Shown here: positions 15,903-22,555 of the stretch, piece after piece
Layout: each line of letters starts with the position of its first letter
Numbering within the stretch: the first letter of the stretch is position 1
DNA from: Bryobacterales bacterium
GTDB taxonomy: Bacteria; Acidobacteriota; Terriglobia; Bryobacterales; Bryobacteraceae
Assembly: GCA_016716385.1 (NCBI GenBank)
Contig: JADJWL010000002.1
Location: forward strand, 124,001 to 188,000
Reading direction: 5' to 3'
Length of the DNA: 64,000 bases
Notes under the pieces: generated by a model
Told to the model about the DNA's origin: nothing
Seen by the model: only the letters and a program-made list of their open reading frames with translations
The model's database searches: none
Translations under genes and position numbers: made by a program

Positions 15903-16799
15903 TCACGCGGCGAGCGGAGTTTCAAGATGGGCGAAGCTGGCCCGCGCCTGGACCGGTGTCTGATAGCCAAGACGCTCGATGATCCAGTGGTGGTTGTAGC
16001 GATGGCGGAAGGCTTGCAGCGCCTCACGGAGTTCGTTCAGGCTGCGAAACCGCCGGATCCAGAGCAACTGCTCTTTGAGGGTGCGAAAGAAGCGTTCGAT
16101 GCAGCCGTTCCCCTCTGGTTGCCGCACGAAAGCGGGCGAGGGGTCGATCCCCAGAAAGCGGATCTCCCTCTGGAAGTCGTCACTCATGTAGACGCTGCCA
16201 TGGTCGTGACGCAACCGCAGGCCGGCGGCCACGCCGGCCGAGAAATCGCCGAAGTACTCACGCATCCCCTGGCGGATGGGCTCAAGCGCTTCGAAACGGA
16301 CAGCGCGCTTGACGACGTGGATGCCGATGCACTCGGCGGTGCAATGGTCAATGGCGGCGAAGATGGTCACCGTGCCCTCTTCGTCGGTGGCGGTCTGGGT
16401 GGCATCGGTGCCCCACATCTGCTAAGGGGCGGCGGTGACGATGGTGCCCTCATGGGGATGGGCCGGCCTGGGCTCCGGTTGTCGCGCCGGGGACAACCAT
16501 TGCTGCTGGCGCAGCAAAGGCAAGACCCGATCTTTCGAGGTGCGAATGCCTTGGTGGCGCAGGCGTGCCCAGATTTTGCGGTACCCTTCGCCGTGAAAGA
16601 CCGGGGCGGCGAGCAGGTTCCGGATCTCGGTCAGCAGTTCGTCGTCCGAGTGGACCTTGGGACCGCGTTTGGCGGCTGGGCGAGGATTCTGCCGGCGCTG
16701 CCGGGCCGCGTAGAAACTGGAACGCGCCAGGCCCCACACGGTCGCCACACGAGCCACACCATAGGATCTGTGACTGGAAGGGGAGACGGTGCGGCTCAT
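15903..16799 (-). pseudogene. IS3-family transposase OrfB interrupted by an amber codon
   Basis: The frame from ATG 16799 reads the N-terminal half (RSYGVARVATVWGLARSSFY, GYRKIWARLRHQGIRTSKDR) and reaches a TAG at 16422-16424. The same frame then resumes directly with QMWGTDATQTATDEEGTVTI, carrying the DDE core: Asp in WGTDAT, Asp in LRHDHGSVY, Glu in CIERFFRTLKEQ. Relatives have an ordinary residue before QMWGTDAT, so the TAG is a point mutation. Downstream codons remain in frame and conserved, which suggests a recent event. The orfB start overlaps the orfA stop as ATGA. Confidence 0.82.
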
Positions 16800-17191
16800 C
16801 TGCTCCACTTCCTCCGGGCCAAAGGGCGGCCGCCTTCCAGCCTGGCGATCTTCTCGCGCAACAATTCGTTGTCCACGCTGAGATTGGCGACCGCGGATTT
16901 GAGGCGTTGCGTCTCCTCGTCTGCGACATCGACCTCGCGGCTCTTCAAGCCGGCCTCGCCGTGGGCCAGGAACTGCTCGCGCCATTCGGTGAGGGTGGCG
17001 AGTGTCACACGATGTTTCCGCGATATCGTCTCCTGGTCCGCGCCCCGGAGCAACTCCAGAATCACACCGACCTTGCGTTTGGCCGACCAGCGGCCCCCGC
17101 CGGCGAGACCGGCCGACGATTCCGGGGCCTGCTCAGTCGCCCTCCGGGCTCCTTCCGCGGCCCCGGAATCGTGTTTCTTTGGACTGGACAT
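16796..17191 (-). CDS. IS3-family transposase OrfA
   Basis: 131 residues. A disordered N-terminus of about 30 residues precedes a helix-turn-helix (WSAKRKVGVILELLRGADQE, ISRKHRVTLATLTEWREQFL) and a coiled-coil (ETQRLKSAVANLSVDNELLR). It is a typical DNA-binding OrfA and appears intact. It lies in the -1 frame relative to orfB, but no A-rich slippery site is seen at the overlap, so coupling through ATGA is more likely than frameshifting in this element. Confidence 0.85.
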   Translation of the reverse strand: MSSPKKHDSGAAEGARRATEQAPESSAGLAGGGRWSAKRKVGVILELLRGADQETISRKHRVTLATLTEWREQFLAHGEAGLKSREVDVADEETQRLKSAVANLSVDNELLREKIARLEGGRPLARRKWSR

Positions 17192-17308
17192 GATGGATCT
17201 CCTTGTACAACATTCTCTCGATCAAATGTTCCCAAAGATCTGTCCATCAAAATCCCGGGCCGGCCTAGTCCAGGCTGTGATCTTGAAATACAAGCTTGGT
17301 GAAGACGA

Positions 17309-17521
17309 ATGAACAAGTACGAGGTCATCATTTATTGGAGTGAAGAGGACGAGGCTTTCGTGGCCGAAGTGCCCGAACTGCCAGGGTGCGCCGCACACGG
17401 GCCCACCCAGGAGGCGGCGCTCGCCAGCGCACAGGAAGCGATTCGTCTCTGGGTCGATACGGCGAAGCAGTTTGGCGATCCGGTTCCAGAGCCCAAAGGT
17501 CGCCGCCTGATCGACGCGTGA
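17309..17521 (+). CDS. HicB-family antitoxin, solitary, in a cassette-like setting
   Basis: 70 residues with the HicB-like fold: KYEVIIYWSEEDEAFVAEVP, ELPGCAAHGPTQEAALASAQ and EAIRLWVDTAKQFGDPVPEP. It starts at ATG 17309, 62 bases after the end of the second IS, and no hicA is adjacent. Only 11 bases after its stop begins an attC-like site (17533-17598) in the same orientation, which is the structure of an integron gene cassette: one short gene closely followed by its recombination site. Solitary hicB-like genes are common cassette cargo. The toxin partner, if any, is missing or is supplied by another hicA in trans. Confidence 0.85.
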   Translation: MNKYEVIIYWSEEDEAFVAEVPELPGCAAHGPTQEAALASAQEAIRLWVDTAKQFGDPVPEPKGRRLIDA

Positions 17522-17532
17522 CGCAAGCAACC

Positions 17533-17598
17533 GTCTAACGAGGCGCTACAGGCGACGGCCAGAACCGGGCCGCGCCTGAGCGCCCAAATCCGTTAGCG
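17533..17598 (+). other. Putative integron attC recombination site
   Basis: A 66-base imperfect palindrome. The outer boxes are GTCTAAC (17533-17539, form RYYYAAC) and GTTAGCG (17592-17598, close to GTTRRRY); CTAAC pairs with GTTAG. Inside, GGCGCT (17542-17547) pairs with AGCGCC (17579-17584), CAGGCG (17549-17554) with CGCCTG (17573-17578), and CGGCC (17556-17560) with GGCCG (17568-17572). The left arm has one unpaired base (A17548), and the spacers beside the boxes are unequal (2 and 7 bases). An extrahelical base in the left arm and an unpaired central spacer are attC hallmarks and set the orientation to match the hicB upstream. Confidence 0.65.
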
Positions 17599-17599
17599 T

Positions 17600-17760
17600 G
17601 TTGAGGCGGTCACGAACGCGGACGAGGCCGACGTTCGCACCGCGCTCACGAGAATCCTCGATGGCGCAGCCAGCCCAGCGTTCGGCTCACTGCCCAAACG
17701 TGAACTCGGGCTGCTCCTCGTTCCCGTTCCGGTTGTGAGGAGGCTTCAGGCCGCGCTCAG
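17600..17760 (+). pseudogene. Possible gene fragment after the attC-like site
   Basis: Without a start codon, the plus frame from 17600 reads VEAVTNADEADVRTALTRIL, then DGAASPAFGSLPKRELGLLL. The run SPAFGSLPKREL-LL looks like a protein N-terminal segment seen in uncharacterised cassette- or phage-type proteins, but I cannot name the family. The likeness fades before the HigA gene on the other strand. This may be the ruined next cassette. Confidence 0.25.
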
Positions 17761-18051
17761 AGGCAGGACGTCACGCTCGATCTGTGCCGCCGACTCCTGC
17801 GTGGCGAGTTGAAGATCGTGCGCGGTCTGCAAATTCAGCCAGTACTGCGCCGATGTGCCGAAGTAGCGGGCCAAACGCAGGGCCGTGTCCGCCGTGATCG
17901 CGCGTTTTCCGTTGACGATTGCGCTCACCCGGTTCATCGGAACCCGAATGTCCCGGGCCAGGCGGTTCATCCTGACACCAGCGTCGTCCAGGTCCTCCTT
18001 TAGGATCCGGCCCGGATGAAGCGGAGCAAGCCGGTGTCTCTTCTCAGACAT
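17746..18051 (-). CDS. higA: HigA-family antitoxin
   Basis: 101 residues. An XRE-type helix-turn-helix of the VapI/HigA kind: HPGRILKEDLDDAGVRMNRL, ARDIRVPMNRVSAIVNGKRA, ITADTALRLARYFGTSAQYW. The last 25 residues (DLQLATQESAAQIERDVLPL) form the usual C-terminal helix. HigA represses its own promoter and neutralises HigB. It lies 12 bases downstream of the higB reading frame, in the normal toxin-first order. Because the toxin N-terminus has been exchanged, the operon is now probably driven by what was a permease-gene promoter. Confidence 0.9.
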   Translation of the reverse strand: MSEKRHRLAPLHPGRILKEDLDDAGVRMNRLARDIRVPMNRVSAIVNGKRAITADTALRLARYFGTSAQYWLNLQTAHDLQLATQESAAQIERDVLPLSAA

Positions 18052-18063
18052 GGTGCAACCTCG

Positions 18064-18360
18064 TCAGTGGTCATCGACGATCCCGGCGTCGTGCGCGTGG
18101 CCGTCACGCCACCGAAAACAGATCCGCCATCGATCGTCAATCCGGATGCTGTCCTCACCTGCTCGATCGCCACGGAGCGATTCGAGCCTGTTTCCTCGAA
18201 TCGCCTTCAGATCGTCAAGGCTGGTCGCGGCATCGAGGCGGGCCAGGCCGCCGATGCCGAGCGCCAGCGTCGAGACGGCCGCGAGCGTGAAGTACGGCTG
18301 TGCCTGCAATTGGCGGAAGGCGAAGACGAGATCGCGGCCGCCCATCCCCGGAGTGTCCAT
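18064..18360 (-). pseudogene. higB: Chimeric frame: permease N-terminus fused to N-terminally truncated HigB
   Basis: 98 residues in two unlike parts. Residues 1-38 (RDLVFAFRQLQAQPYFTLAA, VSTLALGIGG) are the start of an ADOP/MacB-type ABC permease, up to the first membrane segment. From residue 39 (position 18246) the frame is HigB: LARLDAATSLDDLKAIRGNR, LESLRGDRAGEDSIRIDDRW, RICFRWRDGHAHDAGIVDDH. HigB normally has about 30 more residues before this, including the first helix. The joint is in frame. It most likely arose by a deletion or insertion joining a permease gene to the TA locus. Toxicity is doubtful, but the catalytic C-terminal strands remain. Confidence 0.75.
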
Positions 18361-18544
18361 GGGATTGGCGGTCTCCCGTTGGGAATCCCGATGGGCGAGA
18401 CGAAAACCGGGTCAAACGGTCCTGATTTCGCGGTAAACGGCAACACCCGGTCTGCCTCGATTTCGCGCCCGCCTGCTCCCGGAACAGGGCCGCTGGCGGG
18501 AATTCCTGTGCGATTTCTCCCGCTTTTCCCGTATCATAAGGCAC

Positions 18545-19801
18545 ATGGACGTCGTTCGGCGGGATGCGGGACGCAGGCGGTGGATCCGGCGCGGCGTGTG
18601 GGCTTCCGTCGGGCTCACCGCGGTGGCGTGGGGCACGGTCGCCCTGAGCCGGCTCAAGCCCGCGGCGATGAGCGTGGATGCAAACTCCGTGCTGATCGAC
18701 ACCGTGAAGCGCGGCCCGATGGTGCTGCTGGTGCGCGGCCTGGGCGTGCTGACGCCGGAGGAGTTCCTGTGGCTCCCGGCGGTGACCGATGGACGGGTCC
18801 AGAAGATCCTGGTCCGGCCGGGCGCGGCAGTGCGGCCGGATTCGGTGATTCTCACGCTCACGAATCCGGAACTCGACGTCGCCACGCTGGAAGCGGAGTT
18901 CGACGTCAAGGCCGCCGAAGCGCGGTATCGCGACCTGGAAGTGAAACTCAACAGCGACCGGCTGGCGCTGCAGGCCGAGATCGCGCGGTTCCAGTCGGAA
19001 AGCACGCAGGCCCAGTTGAAGGCGGACCGCGACGAACAACTCTTCCGCGAAGAGCTGCTGGCTGACCTGAACGTGCGCCTGTCCAAGGCCGCGGCAGAGG
19101 AGTGGGCCAAGCGGCTCGCCCTCGAACACGAGCGGCTGAAGATGCAAAAGGACGCCACGGAGGCCCAGCTTGCCGTGCAGCGCGCGGATATCGAAAAGCT
19201 GCGCGCGCTGGCGAAACTGAAGCGCGAACAGGTCCAGGCGCTGACCGTACGCGCCGGTACTCACGGGGTGCTCCAGGAACTGCCCGTGCAGGAGGGGCAG
19301 CAGCTTGCCGCGGGCTCGATCCTCGCAAAGGTGGCGCAACCCAGCAAATTGAAGGCGGAGCTGAAGATTCCCGAGACTCAAGCCAAGGACTTACAGCTTG
19401 GCCAGGCGGCGCAGATCGACACGCGCAACGGCATCATCCCCGGGCGGGTCGTGCGCATCGATCCGGCGGCCAGAGAGGGGACGGTGCTGGTGGACGTGGC
19501 CCTGGCCGGACCGCTGCCGCCCGGCGCGCGGCCGGACCTGAGCGTCGACGGCACGATCGAAATCGAGCGCCTGGAGAGCGTCCTTCAAGTGGGACGGCCG
19601 GCGTTCGGCCAACCGGGAGGCGCGAGCGCGGTCTTCCGTCTGGGTCCGGACGGCCGCGGCGCGGTGCGCGTGCCGGTGACGTTCGGCCGCGCCTCGGTGA
19701 ACCTGGTGGAGATCCGGGATGGATTGCAGGAAGGCGACCGCGTGGTTCTTTCGAATATTCCGGCAGCCGAAGGCCGGGACGAAATCCAGCTTGTGAGATA
19801 A
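18545..19801 (+). CDS. HlyD/MacA-type periplasmic adaptor of an efflux system
   Basis: 418 residues. One N-terminal membrane anchor (RGVWASVGLTAVAWGTVAL) is followed by biotinyl-lipoyl-like beta segments (RVQKILVRPGAAVRPDSVIL), a long coiled-coil hairpin at about 120-240 rich in Glu, Ala, Arg and Lys, a second lipoyl half (GTHGVLQELPVQEGQQLAAG) and membrane-proximal barrels with QEGDRVVLSN. It bridges an inner-membrane permease to an outer-membrane channel. An ABC ATPase follows 6 bases later, but no permease gene is present; only a permease N-terminus remains, pointing away at 18247-18360. A -10-like TATCAT lies 7 bases before the ATG. Confidence 0.88.
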   Translation: MDVVRRDAGRRRWIRRGVWASVGLTAVAWGTVALSRLKPAAMSVDANSVLIDTVKRGPMVLLVRGLGVLTPEEFLWLPAVTDGRVQKILVRPGAAVRPDSVILTLTNPELDVATLEAEFDVKAAEARYRDLEVKLNSDRLALQAEIARFQSESTQAQLKADRDEQLFREELLADLNVRLSKAAAEEWAKRLALEHERLKMQKDATEAQLAVQRADIEKLRALAKLKREQVQALTVRAGTHGVLQELPVQEGQQLAAGSILAKVAQPSKLKAELKIPETQAKDLQLGQAAQIDTRNGIIPGRVVRIDPAAREGTVLVDVALAGPLPPGARPDLSVDGTIEIERLESVLQVGRPAFGQPGGASAVFRLGPDGRGAVRVPVTFGRASVNLVEIRDGLQEGDRVVLSNIPAAEGRDEIQLVR

Positions 19802-19807
19802 GAGCGC

Positions 19808-20506
19808 ATGAGTGAAGTCCTGATTCAACTCGATGGTGTCAAGAAACTGTTTCTGACCGATGAAGTGGAGACACACGCTCTGGCGGACATCCAGATGGAA
19901 ATCCGGAAGGGTGAATACGTGGCGATTGCGGGGCCGTCGGGCTGCGGCAAGTCGACGCTGCTGTCGATTCTGGGTCTGCTCGACTCGCCCAGCGACGGCG
20001 TTTATACGCTCAATGGCCAGCCGGTGCAGCAGCTCAATGCCGCGCAGCGCGCGCGCATTCGCAACCGCGAGATCGGGTTCATCTTTCAGGCGTTCAATCT
20101 TATCGGCGACCTGACGGTGTACGAGAACGTGGAACTGCCGCTGACCTACCGCGGCATGGGCGGAGACGAGAGGAAGCGGCGTGTCCGGGAGTCGCTGGAG
20201 CGCGTCGGGATGTCGCACCGGATGAAGCATTTTCCGGCGCAGCTTTCCGGCGGCCAGCAGCAGCGTGTGGCAGTGGCGCGCGCGTTGGTGGGCAGCCCGT
20301 CGATTCTGCTGGCCGACGAGCCGACCGGCAACCTGGACTCAAAAAACGGTGACGCGGTGATGCAGTTGCTCGACGAGCTGCACAAGCAGGGCTCGACCAT
20401 CTGCATGGTGACGCACGACAGCCGTTTCGCCCGTCACGCCTCGCGCACGGTGCATCTGTTCGACGGGCGCGTCGCAACCGGACCCCAGGACGGGGACGGG
20501 ATGTAG
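19808..20506 (+). CDS. ABC transporter ATP-binding protein (LolD/MacB type)
   Basis: 232 residues, full length for the MacB/LolD ATPase class. Walker A is GPSGCGKST, Q-loop FIFQAFNLIGDLTVYENVEL, signature LSGGQQQRVAVARAL, Walker B SILLADEPTGNLDS, and the switch His is in ICMVTHD. It is translated 6 bases after the adaptor stop, so the two form an operon for export of lipoprotein, peptide or drug substrates. The expected FtsX-fold permease does not follow; the next gene on this strand is an oxidoreductase. The permease may be encoded elsewhere or was lost with the rearrangement near 18247. Confidence 0.92.
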   Translation: MSEVLIQLDGVKKLFLTDEVETHALADIQMEIRKGEYVAIAGPSGCGKSTLLSILGLLDSPSDGVYTLNGQPVQQLNAAQRARIRNREIGFIFQAFNLIGDLTVYENVELPLTYRGMGGDERKRRVRESLERVGMSHRMKHFPAQLSGGQQQRVAVARALVGSPSILLADEPTGNLDSKNGDAVMQLLDELHKQGSTICMVTHDSRFARHASRTVHLFDGRVATGPQDGDGM

Positions 20507-20518
20507 CCGGCGGCCGCG

Positions 20519-20693
20519 TTATCCGCGGCGGTCGTGAAGAGCGGCAACGAGTTCGTCGACCAACTCGTCCTCGGGCCAGGAATCCTCCAGGAGTACGGTC
20601 GGATTGTGGATGGGACCCTCGCCCTGCCGGGCCAGCCATTCCTCCAAGGCCGGGTCCTCAAGAGAATTCCGCAGTTCGTCCGGACGTTCCATG
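20519..20693 (-). pseudogene. Small acidic protein gene with a one-base frameshift
   Basis: A strong ribosome binding site (AAGGAG, 7 bases from the ATG at 20693) leads into MERPDELRNSLEDPALEE. At a run of three T at 20639-20641 (AAA on the coding strand) one base is in excess: removing it continues as WLARQGEGPIHNPTVLLEDS, WPEDELVDELVAALHDRRG and a stop at 20519. The joined 57-residue acidic protein looks natural, and the unshifted frame does not. I do not recognise it; size and charge would fit an antitoxin-like or adaptor protein. Either a real frameshift or a sequencing indel explains the break. Confidence 0.45.
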
Positions 20694-20748
20694 GTCAGCC
20701 CTCCTTACCTTGAGTGTAGCCCCGGCGGAACCGTGTATTCTGTCAGCA

Positions 20749-21741
20749 GTGACTGAATCCAATATCCTGCGCGGCGGAATCGCCGGCTGCGGGTATTTCT
20801 CGCAGTTTCATCTCGAGGCCTGGGGACGGATGCCGGACGTGGAAATCGTCGCGGCAGCCGATCCGGATCTGCGCCGCGCCCAGAACGCCGCGCCACGGGC
20901 CTATGCAACGGCTGAAGAAATGTTCGAGCGGGAGTCGCTCGACTTCGTCGATATCACGACGCGGCCGGAATGGCACCTGCCTCTGGTCGACCTGGCGGCG
21001 CGTCACAAGGTGCCGGTGATTTGCCAGAAGCCGATCGCGCCGTCGTGGGAGTCGGCCGTTCAGATCGTCGAAATCGCCGAGACGGCGGGCATTCCGTGCA
21101 TGGTCCATGAGAATTGGCGGTGGCAGCCGTGGTACCGGGAAGCGGCGCGCCGGATTGCCGGAGGCGCGATCGGCAATCCGGTGGCGTATCAGTTCCGCAC
21201 GCGTCAGAAAGACGGTCTCGGCGACACGCCATATCCGAATCAACCGTACTTCGCCCGAATGCCGCGGCTCCTCATTTATGAGACGCTCATCCATCACATT
21301 GATACGGCCCGGTTCCTGTTCGGCGAAGTTGCTTCTGTCCTCGCCCGCACGCGGCGGTACAACCCGATGATTCTCGGAGAAGATCAGGCGATTCTGACGC
21401 TGACCCATGAATCCGGCCTCTGCGGCGTCGTGGACGGAAACCGCTTCGCCGATCCGATCCCGGCGGGACCGGCCATGGGCGATGCGGTCTTCGAGGGCGA
21501 GGAAGCTGTGCTGACCATTCTTGCCACGGGCGACATCTACAGGAACCGCGAGAAGGTCTGGGAGAACACCGTCAACACCGGATACCGGGGAGACAGCGTC
21601 CTGGCGACACAACGGCACTTCATCGATTGCCTGCGCTCGGGAGGACCTTTCGAAAGCGGCGGGCGGGAGTACCTCAAGACGGTCCGGGTGGTAGAAGCGG
21701 CGTACGAGAGCGCAGGAATCGGGAGGGCGGCGTCGGGATGA
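20749..21741 (+). CDS. Gfo/Idh/MocA-family NAD(P)-dependent oxidoreductase
   Basis: About 330 residues from a GTG at 20749, which gives a natural N-terminus (TESNILRGGIAGCGYFSQFH with the GxGxxxxxH Rossmann motif). The TTG at 20710 is less likely; a -10-like TATTCT lies 7 bases before the GTG. The EKP-like motif is ICQKPIAPSWESAVQ, followed by the family's C-terminal alpha/beta domain with HENWRWQPWYREAARRIAGG and YETLIHHIDTARFLFGE. These enzymes oxidise or reduce sugars or cyclitols. The stop overlaps the start of the methyltransferase at 21738 (ATGA), so the two are translationally coupled. The substrate is not known. Confidence 0.88.
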   Translation: MTESNILRGGIAGCGYFSQFHLEAWGRMPDVEIVAAADPDLRRAQNAAPRAYATAEEMFERESLDFVDITTRPEWHLPLVDLAARHKVPVICQKPIAPSWESAVQIVEIAETAGIPCMVHENWRWQPWYREAARRIAGGAIGNPVAYQFRTRQKDGLGDTPYPNQPYFARMPRLLIYETLIHHIDTARFLFGEVASVLARTRRYNPMILGEDQAILTLTHESGLCGVVDGNRFADPIPAGPAMGDAVFEGEEAVLTILATGDIYRNREKVWENTVNTGYRGDSVLATQRHFIDCLRSGGPFESGGREYLKTVRVVEAAYESAGIGRAASG

Positions 21742-22526
21742 TTGACCTCGCCGCGCGCCTTTTCGACCGGTTCCGGGGCGGCGCGCCGGGCGTCCCACCG
21801 CCTTTCGTTCTGCCGGAAGTCCCGGCGGATGAGGCACTCATCAGCGAGGCCGGCAAGCGCCTCCTCGAAGCCGGAGCCGAGACCCAGTTCGATGCGCGGC
21901 GGATCGCGACCACGGTCCACTACGCGCGCGCATTCGGTCTGACGGAGGGTATGGTGGCGGACATCGGCGGGTCGCAACACCCGACCTCCCGGGCGTTGTG
22001 GTCGTTCTTTCCTGGGACGGAACCGGTCGAAACGAGGAACGATCTCCGTTGCCAGACGTTGCCGTTTCGCGACGGATCGGTCGACGCCGCGTTCTGCCTC
22101 GAGGTGATCGAGCACTTGTCGGATCCCCTCTACGGTCACGCGACGACGTTGAGCGGCGTGCGTTACTTTCTCGGCGAATTGCACCGGGTCCTCCGCTTCG
22201 GCGGCCGCGCGCTGGTGACGACGCCCAACGCCGCCAGCCTGTGGACCATCCAGCGCGCGCTGCTTGGCCAGCCGCCGATGATGTACGAATGGCATTTCCG
22301 CGAATTCACTGTCGGTGAACTCCGCCAGCTTGCCGAGCACGCTGGATTCTCGGTCGTGCAGTTGCAGACGGAGTTCGTCTGGTACCGCTGGGATTTCGGA
22401 CCGATTGTGGACCTGCTTTCCAGGCACGGGTACTCCGCCGCTGACCGGGGCGATGACATCTTTCTCGTCATCCAAAAGGACAGCGGCGCTCAACGAAAAC
22501 CTTTGTCCATTGGCCTGCCTGTTTGA
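21738..22526 (+). CDS. Class I SAM-dependent methyltransferase
   Basis: 262 residues from the ATG overlapping the preceding stop. The SAM-binding region shows MVADIGGSQHPTSRAL, then CQTLPFRDGSVDAAFCLEVI with EHLSDPLYG, and later GELHRVLRFGGRALVTTPNA, the usual order for motif I, post-motif and motif III of a methyltransferase type 11 fold. The C-terminal part (MYEWHFREFTVGELRQLAEH) is typical of enzymes acting on sugars or small molecules near glycan gene sets. Coupling to a Gfo/Idh/MocA oxidoreductase suggests a shared sugar or cyclitol substrate; this is inference. Confidence 0.85.
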   Translation: MIDLAARLFDRFRGGAPGVPPPFVLPEVPADEALISEAGKRLLEAGAETQFDARRIATTVHYARAFGLTEGMVADIGGSQHPTSRALWSFFPGTEPVETRNDLRCQTLPFRDGSVDAAFCLEVIEHLSDPLYGHATTLSGVRYFLGELHRVLRFGGRALVTTPNAASLWTIQRALLGQPPMMYEWHFREFTVGELRQLAEHAGFSVVQLQTEFVWYRWDFGPIVDLLSRHGYSAADRGDDIFLVIQKDSGAQRKPLSIGLPV

Positions 22527-22555
22527 CGCGGCGGCACCGTTGTGAAGAGAACGCG

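Larger units (their letters stand above)
15867..17246 (-). mobile_element. IS3-family insertion sequence with a stop in orfB (about 1.38 kb)
   Basis: Inverted ends are TGGACAG...TTGGGA at 15867-15883 and its complement at about 17230-17246 (TGGACAG...TTGGGA on the minus strand). Inside are orfA (17191-16796) and orfB (16799-15903) of the IS3 type, different in sequence from the element at 13594. No target duplication is evident. orfB contains an amber codon, so transposition in cis is probably abolished. Confidence 0.8.

Noticed and set aside
15410..16027. Long frame joining hicB to upstream sequence
   Set aside because: It crosses the end of the second IS; the ATG at 15616 with GGAGGT gives the normal HicB length.
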